Assembly: GCA_944320465.1 (NCBI GenBank)
Contig: CALUHO010000002.1
Location: forward strand, 62,001 to 126,000
Origin: an uncultured Bacteroidales bacterium
GTDB taxonomy: Bacteria > Bacteroidota > Bacteroidia > Bacteroidales > P3
DNA length: 64,000 bases
Direction of reading: 5' to 3'
A program made the position numbers and the translations under genes. The notes under the pieces are model-generated. The model was not told the origin of the DNA. It worked only from the letters and a program-made list of their open reading frames with translations, and ran no database searches. Below, in pieces: positions 54,431 to 64,000 of the stretch (the first letter of the stretch is position 1; every line of letters starts with the position of its first letter).

Positions 54431-54856
54431 TCAATCTTCCATTTGGCCAAATTTCTTTGTATGAATCCCTTCCCGGATTACTCGTGCCGGATTTCCCACC
54501 ACGATAGAATTCGAAGGAACATCCTTCGTCACCACGGCACCGCTTCCCACCACCACTTCATCTCCTATCCGCACACCACACATAATGATTGCATTGGCAC
54601 CAATAAAACAGCGCTTACCGATGTACGTGTCCCTATGCAGCCCCCGGGAAAAATCATGGGAAAAGATGATGGCACCAGAAGCCACATAAGATTCATCCCC
54701 GATATGAACACCTTTAGGGTTCGTCTTATCCAATTTTGCCCCATAAGATATTCGTGCCGAACGGCTAATACGCATACCGTATAAAGACACCAACACCCAA
54801 TGGCGAAACGCTATCACCACCAATCTCACCATATTCCTAATCCATCTCATCTCCAC
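54431..54856 (-). CDS. Acyltransferase with left-handed beta-helix (hexapeptide repeats)
   Basis: 141 aa. After an N-terminal helix ([19 protein letters not shown]) hexapeptide repeats run from about 33 to 125: [76 protein letters not shown]. The H-D in FSHDFS may bind the substrate. Likely O- or N-acetylates a sugar. Overlaps the upstream gene by 20 nt and ends 3 nt before wecG; second ATG at 54850 is an alternative start. Confidence 0.9.
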   Translation of the reverse strand: MEMRWIRNMVRLVVIAFRHWVLVSLYGMRISRSARISYGAKLDKTNPKGVHIGDESYVASGAIIFSHDFSRGLHRDTYIGKRCFIGANAIIMCGVRIGDEVVVGSGAVVTKDVPSNSIVVGNPARVIREGIHTKKFGQMED

Positions 54857-56078
54857 GCAATGCTTTAAACAAAATGTAATAACTTAGTCCATAGAGCATC
54901 CAAGCATTCGGCCAACGCATATAACAAATCTTATTGACCCGGCCACGCTTCTTTTGGAAATAAAAATAACCTTGTGGCGACAACATGTTGGATATCGCCC
55001 AACTTATCATCTTGTCCACCAAAGGCATATTTTCTTCCAAATGCCCTGTCTTATACAACGTGGGAATAGCTTGCGCCATACAATGTAAATCTATCAAATC
55101 CGTCCCATCCGAGGTGTCGTAATATTTGGCGATACCGCTTTCCTTGACAAAGAAATGGTCAATCCAATAACCATATCCACGATCAAGATTATCCGCAAAG
55201 CTCGTATCGCCACAATATTTTTGATATAAAGCGATGCATTCCAGCTTAAATCCCGTATGAAAATTATCCCGCCATGCATCACCCACCTGGTCACTATGCG
55301 GAATAGCCCCATTGGCATGCTGCGTATTGCAAACAGCCTGCACTGAAGCCCTTGCAGCGGTTTTCAAGCTCTCATCCTTCACATACTGATATATCAAAGC
55401 AAGCGTTTTTGAACCAAGCAAAGTCGCATTGTACACAGCCCTCTCATCCAAAGGAGAATAAGAAAACATGAACCCTTCCGGTTTCTGGATCCGATTCAAA
55501 TCCTGCAAAATAAACTTGGCCGATGACAACGCGACCGAAAGATACGCCTCTTCTCCCGTAAGCTCATAAGCATCAAGCAAGGCCTCCACGACAAATGCAG
55601 TGGCAACAACCGTCGGCGTTCCCTTGGGAAGGAAAAAAGCCCGAGATTGCCAATCAAAATCATAGCCCCAACAAGCCCCACTGTACCCCTTCGACTGCAA
55701 GACAAGCAACAAATCGGCCAATTCCCGCACTTGTCCTAACAAATTTTCCGGGCTGCCCAAAGAAACCTCAAGCTTCGGATTGCCCTTGACAGCCTTGTAA
55801 AGATTACAATAGGCCTGCAAAAACAATCCTATTCCTTTGGCATTGTACTTTTTGGGAACGAGCGCGATAGGCCTGAAATTGACAGGGCATCGTTTGAATC
55901 CCTGAATCACGACCAAACGACACAAAGCCGACTTTTTCAAAAAAGGGATAGCTTGGAACACCTTCGAATTCAAACCATCATAGGGATCCCACCCCTTAAA
56001 CTGCTGGGACTCACAGTAAAAACGAAGGTTCTTCACAGATTCAAGACAAGACCTTTCTATTTTCTCCATTACGCACAT
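54837..56078 (-). CDS. Six-hairpin (alpha/alpha toroid) protein of the polysaccharide locus
   Basis: 413 aa (ATG 56078; ATG 56069 also possible). Helical repeats with conserved aromatic residues, e.g. [79 protein letters not shown] and [19 protein letters not shown]. This pattern is found in exopolysaccharide-locus proteins with a glycosidase-like toroid. Catalytic residues cannot be assigned. Overlaps the acetyltransferase upstream by 38 nt and the acyltransferase downstream by 20 nt. Confidence 0.75.
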   Translation of the reverse strand: MCVMEKIERSCLESVKNLRFYCESQQFKGWDPYDGLNSKVFQAIPFLKKSALCRLVVIQGFKRCPVNFRPIALVPKKYNAKGIGLFLQAYCNLYKAVKGNPKLEVSLGSPENLLGQVRELADLLLVLQSKGYSGACWGYDFDWQSRAFFLPKGTPTVVATAFVVEALLDAYELTGEEAYLSVALSSAKFILQDLNRIQKPEGFMFSYSPLDERAVYNATLLGSKTLALIYQYVKDESLKTAARASVQAVCNTQHANGAIPHSDQVGDAWRDNFHTGFKLECIALYQKYCGDTSFADNLDRGYGYWIDHFFVKESGIAKYYDTSDGTDLIDLHCMAQAIPTLYKTGHLEENMPLVDKMISWAISNMLSPQGYFYFQKKRGRVNKICYMRWPNAWMLYGLSYYILFKALRGDEMD

Positions 56079-56562
56079 CTTTCAAAAAAGGCATCACCCC
56101 TTCTTTATATTTAGGATTTGCTTCTATTTGATAATCCAAACGGTCCCGCCATCCAACTATTCTAGCTGGACATCCGGCAACAATCGCACCCTTCGGCACG
56201 CTCTTATCCACAAATGAGTTTCCTGCTATAATGACACCGTCTTCTATAATGACAGGCCCTGCAATTATCACATTAGGACCACACCAAACATTATTACCTA
56301 ACTTTGGAACCTCCTTGTATGGGAATTTTCTGACGGTAGAAAATCGCAACCCCAAAACACAGTTATCTCCAATAACTGTCCCTGGAATCAAAACGGTTGC
56401 AATACCATTACATACAAAATAAGTTCCTCGACCAATAGATGTATCTCCTGTCACCTTGCTATTATACAAGATAAAAATAAAAAACTGCACAATTTTAGGT
56501 AAAAGAGGTACACGATGCAGATAACACCACCTCATCACCCTGTAAAATCTAATAGCATTCAT
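56041..56562 (-). CDS. Serine-acetyltransferase-like hexapeptide acyltransferase
   Basis: 173 aa from the ATG at 56562 (20 bp after the glycosyltransferase stop). N-terminal helices (FYRVMRWCYLHRVPLLPKIV), then left-handed beta-helix repeats: TSIGRGTYFVCNGIATVLI, GTVIGDNCVLGLRFSTV, LGNNVWCGPNVIIAGPVIIE, GAIVAGCPARIVGW. Resembles the sugar/serine acetyltransferases often found in capsule loci. The C-terminal tail overlaps the next gene by 38 nt. Confidence 0.86.
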   Translation of the reverse strand: MNAIRFYRVMRWCYLHRVPLLPKIVQFFIFILYNSKVTGDTSIGRGTYFVCNGIATVLIPGTVIGDNCVLGLRFSTVRKFPYKEVPKLGNNVWCGPNVIIAGPVIIEDGVIIAGNSFVDKSVPKGAIVAGCPARIVGWRDRLDYQIEANPKYKEGVMPFLKDVRNGENRKVLS

Positions 56563-56581
56563 ATTAATTGAACAAAGAGGA

Positions 56582-57637
56582 TTAAACTCCAACTACTTCC
56601 TTAAAAATCGACTCCATTGACTTCGCCACCTCTGAAGCCAAAAAATGTGAAGTTGCATATCCATGATTAAACATCGACACATTTTTCGCCAAAACACTAT
56701 CCTTCAGATATTTTTCAACAGCCAAAGCAAAGTCATTTGCATCAAAACTATCAATCATCTCTCCCATTTGCCCATTCACAAAAAAATCCACCAGACCACC
56801 TACCGGCCTAGTTATCACAGGCAAGCCAAAAGCCATGGCCTCCAAAACCGACGTTGGCATTCCTTCTCGGTGGGTCGGGAAAAGATATAGGTCTGCGTTC
56901 TTATACTCATCAACAAGTCTCTCTCCGTCCAATTTTCCCGTAAATACAACACCATCTATCTTTTCTTCCTCCACCAGTGCTTTCGCATCAGACAAAGCAG
57001 ATCCATCCCCTACTACTCTCATAGAAATATCCGGATACCTGTTTTTAAGACGTTTAAATGCATCCATTGCAATGAATATACCTTTCTGCTCTGTAATCCG
57101 GGAAAGAAACAAGATATTTTTGACACAACCATCTCGACTGCTGATATCAAAAGTAGTCAGCAACCTATCATCCACTTTCGTTGTCTGAAGATAAATGGGT
57201 GTCCTCACTCCGATTTCCAACAATTTTCTTTTGAATTCAGAGGCCAAGACAATCACGGCTGATGCCGTATTCAAAGATGCCGCCAAATTTGCCGCAGAGG
57301 CAGGCATCTCCAGAAACGATTCATCGAATCCATGGATAAATACAACCGTTTTTCTATGCAAACTCGTAGCTATCCTCAAAAAAAGCATGTCTCTTCGGAT
57401 TGCATTCTTGCCCAAAGACGGATTCAGCAACACGACATCCGGTCTAAACAAAAAAATTTTGTTCAAAAACTTCACAATATCTCCAATTATCCTATACTTC
57501 CCACTTCCCAACTTTGACTTCTTTTTCCCAACATGGAGATATTCAACATCTTCATTCCAGTAGCCAGACAAACCACGATAATGGGATGCCACACCGCCAT
57601 AAAAATGGAAATAGGGTACATTGATTAATATTCTCAT
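56582..57637 (-). CDS. Glycosyltransferase family 4 protein
   Basis: 351 aa GT-B enzyme. MRILINVPYFHFYGGVASHY (N-terminal Rossmann), VVFIHGFDESFLEMP, NILFLSRITEQKGIFIAMDA (donor domain, about 175-195) and the E-x7-E region FPTHREGMPTSVLEAMAFGL are clear. Sugar unknown. Base composition is visibly A+T-rich. Confidence 0.93.
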   Translation of the reverse strand: MRILINVPYFHFYGGVASHYRGLSGYWNEDVEYLHVGKKKSKLGSGKYRIIGDIVKFLNKIFLFRPDVVLLNPSLGKNAIRRDMLFLRIATSLHRKTVVFIHGFDESFLEMPASAANLAASLNTASAVIVLASEFKRKLLEIGVRTPIYLQTTKVDDRLLTTFDISSRDGCVKNILFLSRITEQKGIFIAMDAFKRLKNRYPDISMRVVGDGSALSDAKALVEEEKIDGVVFTGKLDGERLVDEYKNADLYLFPTHREGMPTSVLEAMAFGLPVITRPVGGLVDFFVNGQMGEMIDSFDANDFALAVEKYLKDSVLAKNVSMFNHGYATSHFLASEVAKSMESIFKEVVGV

Positions 57638-57772
57638 ATTTTTCTTTTCAAACTACACAAACAAATAATTCATATATACAAATACATTCCACAATAAGTG
57701 GAACAAATGTAAACGATGAATTATTTCAAATCTAAGTTATGCACACCTTACTATCCTATTTTACAATTTATA

Positions 57773-58945
57773 TTAGGAGTGTTTCTGTGCTTTCAACAAG
57801 CATGCATAAATATCCATATAGGACGCGACAATGGATGCCACTCCGAAACGCTTTCTTCCCGCCTCTATCCATTCTTGCCTATTAAACATTGACAATCTGA
57901 TATTTGACAGCAAACTCAAATTTGAAGTCTCATCCACAATTATGCCAGCACCTGTCTGCGTGATATGTTTTGTAGCAATATCGACAGTTCCATTATGAAT
58001 CACAAAAAGCCCCATCAAAGCGAACTCACTATATTTCGAAGGTGATGCAGAGAAATTAATGAAATCTCTATCTCTCCACAAAACTGCCACATCCGATGCA
58101 GACAAAAACTTAGGCATCTCAGAGAATGGAACAATTCGAGAAATACAACCTTCAAGCGAAATCTCATGAGCAGACAAATTAAAAACAAAAAATCCCAGAT
58201 TAACCAAATGCGAAATTAAATCCGCATCTTTTTGCCAAGATGCACCTCCTGCACTAGAACATATAGCAACAATCCTATCCTCCGGAATCCCATAACGCTG
58301 CCTGATTTCCAACCTATCTCTATCTGAATAAGCAAAACAATCTCCTGCTATATTAGGATTCACATAAAAAGAGCTGTTACAATCACCATATCTCTTTTCA
58401 AAGTATTCACTAATCGCATACGAAACAGAAGAAAAGGAAACAGAAACTTTTTCATTATTCTGAAACAAATAGCCATATATAGATTCATAATACTTAGCCT
58501 GAATCGAATACAAAATCCGTCTCAAAACCTTACTTCGTTTTTTCTTATAGCGCAACTCCTCTAATATAACGGCCCTAATGTCCACCAATATTGGCACAGG
58601 AGTGCTGAACTTCACTAAAACCTTTTTAACAAGACACCCCAAAGCTTCACTACGCACATGGAAAACAGTATCAGATGTAAGCCGTATTGACGATATAGCC
58701 GTGCGAAGTGAGAACAAACTAGCGTATTCAAAAAAAGAATAACAAGGATAAATCCTAAAAAAAACAACTTTAGAAAAAGAAAAATAAGGTTTAATTTTTG
58801 CCAAAAGAACTGATTTTTCCTTCTCATTCTTATATCCCTGCAAAAGAAGTATATCAACCCCGCATGAATCCAAAAATTTAAGTAACTCTAAAACTTGTGA
58901 CTCATACACAGAAACATCTCCTGGTGCAGCATACACTATTTTCAT
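57773..58945 (-). CDS. Putative glycosyltransferase (GT4-like)
   Basis: 390 aa from ATG 58945 (MKIVYAAPGDVSVYESQVLE). Two-domain layout: an N-terminal part with FHVRSEALGCLVKKV and PILVDIRAVILEELRYKKKR, and a C-terminal part with CSSAGGASWQKDADLISHL and ASPSKYSEFALMGLFVI, which fits the donor-binding end of GT-B enzymes (E in SEFALMG). More diverged than its neighbour. A 135-bp gap separates the two. Upstream 58946-59187 (242 bp) holds nothing recognisable. Confidence 0.75.
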   Translation of the reverse strand: MKIVYAAPGDVSVYESQVLELLKFLDSCGVDILLLQGYKNEKEKSVLLAKIKPYFSFSKVVFFRIYPCYSFFEYASLFSLRTAISSIRLTSDTVFHVRSEALGCLVKKVLVKFSTPVPILVDIRAVILEELRYKKKRSKVLRRILYSIQAKYYESIYGYLFQNNEKVSVSFSSVSYAISEYFEKRYGDCNSSFYVNPNIAGDCFAYSDRDRLEIRQRYGIPEDRIVAICSSAGGASWQKDADLISHLVNLGFFVFNLSAHEISLEGCISRIVPFSEMPKFLSASDVAVLWRDRDFINFSASPSKYSEFALMGLFVIHNGTVDIATKHITQTGAGIIVDETSNLSLLSNIRLSMFNRQEWIEAGRKRFGVASIVASYMDIYACLLKAQKHS

Positions 58946-59187
58946 ATCAAATTCAATTATAAAAGTCCCATTACAACTCCCATATTGATGAAGGATAGCA
59001 TAAACCTCATCAAACCTCCATCTATATGCGTCCTCCCTCCCGAAAATCTCCCCACATCCCACTCATGTGCCGTACTGATGAAAAAACAGACATCCAATGT
59101 CCCCATGCAAAATTTTCAAACAGACGCAAGCTATTACCACCATAAGCCTCCTTTATCACCTTCCCTCACATATCCACGTCCACACTT

Positions 59188-60450
59188 TCATTCTTCAGCC
59201 TCCACAACAACATTAGAATAATAAGAATAAACCAAAACACTCATCAAAAACACAATACTTTCTGTCAAATCTCCACTAATCATAGAACGCATTAAAAAAG
59301 CCAACAGAACAATGGAGAACAAAGAACCATTTGCAACGCTCCTCCTTAATGGATTTTTAAGAAAGAAAATCCTACCAAAAACCAAACACAAGACGAAAAA
59401 CGTACCCAAAAAACCAAACTCACATAATAACTCAAGAACAATATTATGCGGATAAGCCCGTGTTCCATCCGAACTAAAGCCTCCCAATCCCGCTCCCAAT
59501 AAAGGAGACTCTCGGACCAAAGGCCAAACACCATTATAATCTCTATTAAGCAGAGAACCTAATGTGTTAGGCGAAGAAGACCAAAAAACAACATCAAAAG
59601 TAGACAAAAGAAAAAATGACATAACCATCAAAAGTCCCCCAACAACAAACCACGAAAAAGAAGTTTTCCTCTCTAGCAAAACTCGAAAAACGACCAAAAT
59701 CAATGAACCCAGAATGGCTTGCCGCGCCTGTGAAATAGCAACAACAACAAACAACAACAACAAATACAAAATATTTTTTTTAGAAAAGACATTTTGCAAC
59801 GATGGTTGGCTCAACAGAAATGCCAATGCCAACATAGCATTAACACCAACAGAATGATAGTTCACAGGCAATTCATCACCGGAGTGAACAAGTGCCACAT
59901 ATGAATCTCGATAAAAAGTAAAATCAAAGAAACCCTTCGGTCTCGAAAAACCAAAAAAGTCAAAAGAAAGAGCCATATACAAAAACGAGACTGATAGTAA
60001 AATAGCCGAAATCTTCCGAACGTCAACATCCCGATCAGAAACAAAGACATACCAAGCAAAAAAAGCCACTCCACCCCTAATGAAAATACCCACAATTTTA
60101 GAGAAACTATAAGGATGCAATGGGCCAAGAAAGAAGAACACAACAAATAAAAATAATAAAAGCGTAATACGCAACAACAAGGCAGAAGAAAATCTCCCCT
60201 TACTCAAAAATGGATATAAAAAATACAAACCGATAAGTAGACAGAATGCAAAAGCAGGAATTGGCATTGGAATAAGCGTAAACATTGCACCGAATACAGG
60301 AGGAGCAAACAGCAACAGGGAAATCCCCATAGAAATCTTGTCCATCTTACCTAGTGCAATAAAGAAGGAACAAACAGCAAAAGCCGTCATCACTCCTTGC
60401 GGCAATGGAATATAAATGAACATCAACAAAAGAAGGAACAAAAAACTCAT
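59188..60450 (-). CDS. O-antigen polymerase/ligase family protein (Wzy-like)
   Basis: 420 aa with about 12 membrane helices. The large periplasmic loop holds the Wzy_C-type motif SPLLGAGLGGFSSDG and YPHNIVLELLCEFGFLGTFF (about 318-355), in which H follows YP as in ligases/polymerases. It most likely polymerises the repeat unit made by this locus. Very A+T-rich. Confidence 0.85.
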   Translation of the reverse strand: MSFLFLLLLMFIYIPLPQGVMTAFAVCSFFIALGKMDKISMGISLLLFAPPVFGAMFTLIPMPIPAFAFCLLIGLYFLYPFLSKGRFSSALLLRITLLLFLFVVFFFLGPLHPYSFSKIVGIFIRGGVAFFAWYVFVSDRDVDVRKISAILLSVSFLYMALSFDFFGFSRPKGFFDFTFYRDSYVALVHSGDELPVNYHSVGVNAMLALAFLLSQPSLQNVFSKKNILYLLLLFVVVAISQARQAILGSLILVVFRVLLERKTSFSWFVVGGLLMVMSFFLLSTFDVVFWSSSPNTLGSLLNRDYNGVWPLVRESPLLGAGLGGFSSDGTRAYPHNIVLELLCEFGFLGTFFVLCLVFGRIFFLKNPLRRSVANGSLFSIVLLAFLMRSMISGDLTESIVFLMSVLVYSYYSNVVVEAEE

Positions 60451-60563
60451 ACCTCTCTTATCACATTAATGACTCATGCAGACTTCAAGGATAACTCTGG
60501 AAACGAAATGACCAATGCGCAGTCTACCCACCAAAAGGCAAGTTCCCCTTTCTCGTCGCACAT

Positions 60564-61502
60564 TCATCGTCCAACACAATTACCATCCAAAATAGTAGGA
60601 AGAACAAAGCGTCTATGTCTAAAAACAATATAAAAAGCTTTCTTCAAAAAGAAATGCAAATCGTAAGACAATGAAGAGGATTTCAAACGCCCACAAGGCC
60701 AAAGTGACAAATCATTGTATTGAGTATACTTATATCTGTACGGATTCAAGCAATTGCGATGCCATGGTTTAACCTTATTTGTAAAATGGATTACAACCGG
60801 ATTACGCACTGCTAAATGCAACTCATCCCAATATTTTCTTGATATCATTGGATTTTTCAAGAAAAAAGAATACTGCACATTATACCTAAGAGGTAGATAC
60901 AATACCATATCATGAAGAACTGCATTTAATGCATCTTGGTCGTGAAACCTAATAACAGACTTGTTATCAACAATATACTTTAAAATCCGATTGGTCAAAT
61001 CCAACTCCCGCCACATATTAAGATTCAGCAACAACAAACCAGAATTGAAATAGGGCTTTGAGGATGGGTAATTCAATCGATTATAATGCCTAATATCATC
61101 CACTGACTGGTCTACAACAGCACCAAGTGCATAACCACTCAAATCCACTTCAAATAGTTCTTGCAAACTTCCATCAACAACCATATCGGAATCCATATAC
61201 AAACATTTTGAAACTGTATTAGGCAACAAAAGAGGTATCAACAACCTATTATAGGCTGATAAGTTAATGTGATCCGAAACAGGAAATGAATCAAATTTCA
61301 GAGAAGAGATTTTATAGACAAAAAAATGATTTCCATATTTATTTGCTATTTCTCTTAACTTCTTTTCCCTTTTCGAACTCAATTCCATCGTAAGTACATG
61401 GAAACGTATTGGAAGCCCGTGATGATTTTCACAAATAGAAGTCATCAAAACGCCACAATACTGAGCATAATTGTCATCTATTCCAAAAACGATGTCTAAC
61501 AT
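60564..61502 (-). CDS. Glycosyltransferase family 8 protein
   Basis: 312 aa GT-A enzyme. IVFGIDDNYAQYCGVLMTSI at the N-terminus, CLYMDSDMVVDGSLQELFEV with the D-x-D metal motif (about 101-105), PYFNSGLLLLNLNMWRE, FHDQDALNAVL, and VVIHFTNKVKPWHRN near the end are all family marks. Related to galactosyl/glucosyl transferases of LPS. Overlaps the flippase gene by 29 nt. Confidence 0.93.
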   Translation of the reverse strand: MLDIVFGIDDNYAQYCGVLMTSICENHHGLPIRFHVLTMELSSKREKKLREIANKYGNHFFVYKISSLKFDSFPVSDHINLSAYNRLLIPLLLPNTVSKCLYMDSDMVVDGSLQELFEVDLSGYALGAVVDQSVDDIRHYNRLNYPSSKPYFNSGLLLLNLNMWRELDLTNRILKYIVDNKSVIRFHDQDALNAVLHDMVLYLPLRYNVQYSFFLKNPMISRKYWDELHLAVRNPVVIHFTNKVKPWHRNCLNPYRYKYTQYNDLSLWPCGRLKSSSLSYDLHFFLKKAFYIVFRHRRFVLPTILDGNCVGR

Positions 61503-62910
61503 TTTTTAAATATTTAAGTTCTGAAACGCGCAATAACCTACACAAAAATAAATAAACACCACCACCCAAAACCACACCAAAAAATATCTGCAAAAAATCC
61601 GAAAGAGAGAAAAGAGTCGGAACTTTTGCACCCAACATCGCACCCAAAGAGGCAGCAAAAATAGGCAATACGTTATAACCCAATTTATGTACTAGTTCCG
61701 GATATAACCGCACGACAAAAAATAACACAATTAAAACATCCACAACAGAGTAAAGCAACATACCCCAACACATCCACTTTATCCCAAATGGAACTGTCGA
61801 AAAGAGGATAATCAATGACAAAGCTTTCTTAATCACCTCAGATTTCAAAGACAAATCAGACCTCCCTGCGACATTCAATATTTGCCAATAGTATTTTTGC
61901 AAAGGTTCAAACATATATGCAAAGCAGAGTATCTGGAACAAAGGTATCACGTCTGCCCATTTTTCGGACAACAACAATAGAACTATCGGCCTAGAAAGAG
62001 TAGCCATTAAACACATAATAGGGAAAACCAAAAACACAGCAAGACGAAGATAACGAAAAAATGTCTTTTCTAAATCCAAAGAGGTTGTTTGCGAACACAA
62101 AACCGGATAGGAAACCCTATCCAAAGAGGATACAAACTGCTGAGGAATGATTTTCGCTAAATTATTTGCCTTCGCATACAATCCGACCGAAGATGCTGAA
62201 TACAACTTACCAATAATCAATGTATAAAGATTATTATACAATGTATGCAGTAGCCCACCCAAGAGTAACTTTGAACCAAAACCGAACAATTTCTTAAACG
62301 AAGCCCATGAATATAGCCTAATATTGGGTTTCCATGGCATTACAATCCACAGCCCGACTGTAGTCGTTAAATTCATCGCCATAGTCTGAAAGATAAGGGC
62401 ATACGGACCAAAGCCAAACCTTGCCAATACTATTCCCAAGACACCACTTAAAACAACTCCCAAAATAGTTATCCGTGCCAATATGTCAAACCTGAGTTCT
62501 ATCTGTAGCTTAGTTCTCTGAACTATAGCAAAACCCTGAATTATAACATTCAAAGCAGACAAACGGGTAACATACACCAACTCAGCTTGGTTATAAAAAG
62601 ACGCAATCCCTCCCGCAAGAATATAAAATAATACATACAGTACCAACGAAACAAAGAAATTAAAATAGAAAACGGTAACAAAATCATTCTCCGTTCTATC
62701 TTTTCTCTGAATCAAAGCATTTGAAAAGCCACTATCAACCAAAGTTTGTGCAACCATGATAAAAATTGATACCATGGCAACAAGCCCGTAATCAGAAGGG
62801 GATAACAAACGAGCGACCACAATGCTCACCACCAATGATATCGCCTGCGATGAAAACCTCTCAATGGTTCCCCAAATCACAGCAGACTTTTGACTACCTT
62901 TGGCAGACAT
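61474..62910 (-). CDS. Lipopolysaccharide biosynthesis protein, Wzx-type flippase
   Basis: 478 aa, MATE/MVF-like polysaccharide exporter with about 12-14 helices. SAVIWGTIERFSSQAISLVV, VARLLSPSDYGLVAMVSIFI, LVDSGFSNALIQRKDRTEND (in part) and LYAKANNLAKIIPQQFVSSL match the WzxC/Polysacc_synt group. Flips lipid-linked repeat units across the inner membrane for the Wzy-like polymerase. Starts 16 nt inside the upstream GT2 frame. Confidence 0.92.
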   Translation of the reverse strand: MSAKGSQKSAVIWGTIERFSSQAISLVVSIVVARLLSPSDYGLVAMVSIFIMVAQTLVDSGFSNALIQRKDRTENDFVTVFYFNFFVSLVLYVLFYILAGGIASFYNQAELVYVTRLSALNVIIQGFAIVQRTKLQIELRFDILARITILGVVLSGVLGIVLARFGFGPYALIFQTMAMNLTTTVGLWIVMPWKPNIRLYSWASFKKLFGFGSKLLLGGLLHTLYNNLYTLIIGKLYSASSVGLYAKANNLAKIIPQQFVSSLDRVSYPVLCSQTTSLDLEKTFFRYLRLAVFLVFPIMCLMATLSRPIVLLLLSEKWADVIPLFQILCFAYMFEPLQKYYWQILNVAGRSDLSLKSEVIKKALSLIILFSTVPFGIKWMCWGMLLYSVVDVLIVLFFVVRLYPELVHKLGYNVLPIFAASLGAMLGAKVPTLFSLSDFLQIFFGVVLGGGVYLFLCRLLRVSELKYLKNVRHRFWNR

Positions 62911-63898
62911 TCTTAGTTATGTTAACAAGTTTGACAGCTAAAGAAAAACATCCATAACTAACGAGCAGTAGTTGCTTCCATAGTCCATACCATACATGCC
63001 TGTTCAGATTAGAAAAAGCGTATCTGAACATCGATTCAATACTAAACCTTTCATGAACATTAAAATATGACCGCTCTTTTTCATATTTGATTCTTCGACG
63101 AATTACCGTATCAAACAAACGTTTCTCCATCAAGTATGCAATCTCCGAAGAATAATTATCTCGCACTAAATCTCGGTAGGAGACCTCTGTAACCAGTTTA
63201 TCATATGATTTCACCGAGACCCGATGCGTCACACTCACCGGATTACGAAAATAATAATAACTAGCACGTTCAAAAGCGACATGGTCAGCCAATAGCAAGA
63301 TTTTCAAAAAATCCACCTCATCCTGATAGACATATTTCAAAGTCATATCCGAAGACGCTATCATCTTTTCATATAGAGAACGCTTACATAACATACCATT
63401 GCAAGCAATCCAAGAACCTGTCCCATGGGAAAAAGTCAACATAGCAGCATCCTTTCCGGAGAGCACAGTTGAAAAATCAAAAGAAGAAGGTGGGACTGTC
63501 TGATAAACATTCTTTTCTGAATCCACATATTCCATCAATGGAGTCACAATGTCAGCTTGAGTCTCCTCTGCCCTATGCAACAATCTTTCCAGATAATCAC
63601 ATTCCAATACATCATCTGCATCAACATTGCAAACCCATTCCGAATTCGTAAGACCAAGTGCTGTCAAACGTGGAATTCTTGCCGAACCAGTATTATCGAT
63701 TGTCAAACACTTGATATTTGCAAATCTGTTCACATATTCCTGTATTATTTCCCTTGTATCATCCGTGGATCCATCATCTACTATGCACAAAGTCCACCCT
63801 ACATAAGACTGTCTAAGGATAGATTCAATTGTCAAAGAAATTGAAGATGCCACATTATAAGCAGGCATGATAATTGAAACTGCTGGCTTAGCTCCCAT
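62894..63898 (-). CDS. Glycosyltransferase family 2 protein
   Basis: 334 aa from ATG 63898 (MGAKPAVSIIMPAYNVASSI). D-D-D-x-D core: TLCIVDDGSTDDTREIIQEY (about 36-55) and WVCNVDADDVLECDYLE (about 88-104); then an acceptor domain with DEVDFLKILLLADHVAF. The C-terminal 90 residues are helical. Its ATG lies 11 nt inside the preceding gene, a coupled pair. Confidence 0.93.
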   Translation of the reverse strand: MGAKPAVSIIMPAYNVASSISLTIESILRQSYVGWTLCIVDDGSTDDTREIIQEYVNRFANIKCLTIDNTGSARIPRLTALGLTNSEWVCNVDADDVLECDYLERLLHRAEETQADIVTPLMEYVDSEKNVYQTVPPSSFDFSTVLSGKDAAMLTFSHGTGSWIACNGMLCKRSLYEKMIASSDMTLKYVYQDEVDFLKILLLADHVAFERASYYYFRNPVSVTHRVSVKSYDKLVTEVSYRDLVRDNYSSEIAYLMEKRLFDTVIRRRIKYEKERSYFNVHERFSIESMFRYAFSNLNRHVWYGLWKQLLLVSYGCFSLAVKLVNITKNVCQR

Positions 63899-64000
63899 GA
63901 GTAAAAATTTCCTCCCATTTATTAGCAATCACATCTACGTCAAATTTCCGACTTGACACTATAGCATTTGAAGACATCTTCCTCAACAACACAGCATCGT
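63888..64000 (-). CDS. C-terminal end of an upstream gene (probably GT4), cut by window edge
   Basis: Open frame entering from the right edge, ending with MSSNAIVSSRKFDVDVIANK and WEEIFTHGS. The pattern of a short basic helix followed by WEEIF is common at the end of GT4 glycosyltransferases. Only about 36 codons are visible, so the call is weak. Stop overlaps the GT2 start by 11 nt. Confidence 0.5.
   Translation of the reverse strand, partial: DAVLLRKMSSNAIVSSRKFDVDVIANKWEEIFTHGS

Overview
The window looks like a chromosome segment from a member of the Bacteroidota, most likely order Bacteroidales. Evidence: DUF6089 beta-barrel and triple OmpH/BamA/UppS genes, a cobalamin-dependent NrdJ, carboxynorspermidine decarboxylase, a type IX secretion (T9SS) sorting domain, DUF3109, C69 peptidase, and TAnnTTTG-type -7 promoter boxes instead of sigma70 boxes. 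Genus cannot be told from the sequence. No tRNA, rRNA or CRISPR array was seen.

Layout: 1-2.8 kb is a TolC/periplasmic-adaptor efflux operon that leaves the window. 3.4-12.3 kb carries a frameshifted lipoprotein, ribD, a YigZ/IMPACT protein, lysO, a redox-type C_GCAxxG_C_C protein, a second lipoprotein, a secreted endonuclease/phosphatase-fold enzyme and glyA. 12.5-25.0 kb is an RHS polymorphic-toxin island on the minus strand: a T9SS-tagged companion, a 2333-aa secreted LTD-SpvB-FG-GAP-RHS protein with a variable C-terminal domain, and then alternating toxin tails and signal-peptide proteins of one paralogous family (309, 383 and 355 aa). The second tail is an orphan RHS fragment on a near-identical 841-bp copy of the parent core and is broken by a 193-bp MITE. 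25.6-42.2 kb holds housekeeping genes (nrdJ, nspC, RecD-like helicase, galE, OmpH x3, bamA, uppS, DUF6089, nadK, DUF3109). 42.7-49.0 kb has a secreted C69 dipeptidase, VanZ-like protein, GDP-fucose genes fcl/gmd, and glmS. 49.1-50.1 kb is a Panacea-type toxin-antitoxin pair, and 50.2-64 kb is a surface-polysaccharide locus (wecB, deacetylase, GNAT, WecG/TagA, acyltransferases, glycosyltransferases, Wzy, Wzx). Its distal half is visibly richer in A+T than the rest.

Two families of small non-autonomous elements are scattered through the window. Family A is about 204 bp with ends GAAGCTGTTTAAA and a TTA target duplication. Family B is about 193-195 bp with 19-bp inverted ends and 5-bp target duplications. 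One B copy sits inside an A copy.

The most interesting region is the RHS island. Its two toxin tails are divergent but alignable and keep a Cys-His-Asp order compatible with a papain-like hydrolase. Each is followed, at 4 nt or with an 8-nt overlap, by an exported paralogous protein that is a good candidate for a periplasmic or surface immunity protein.
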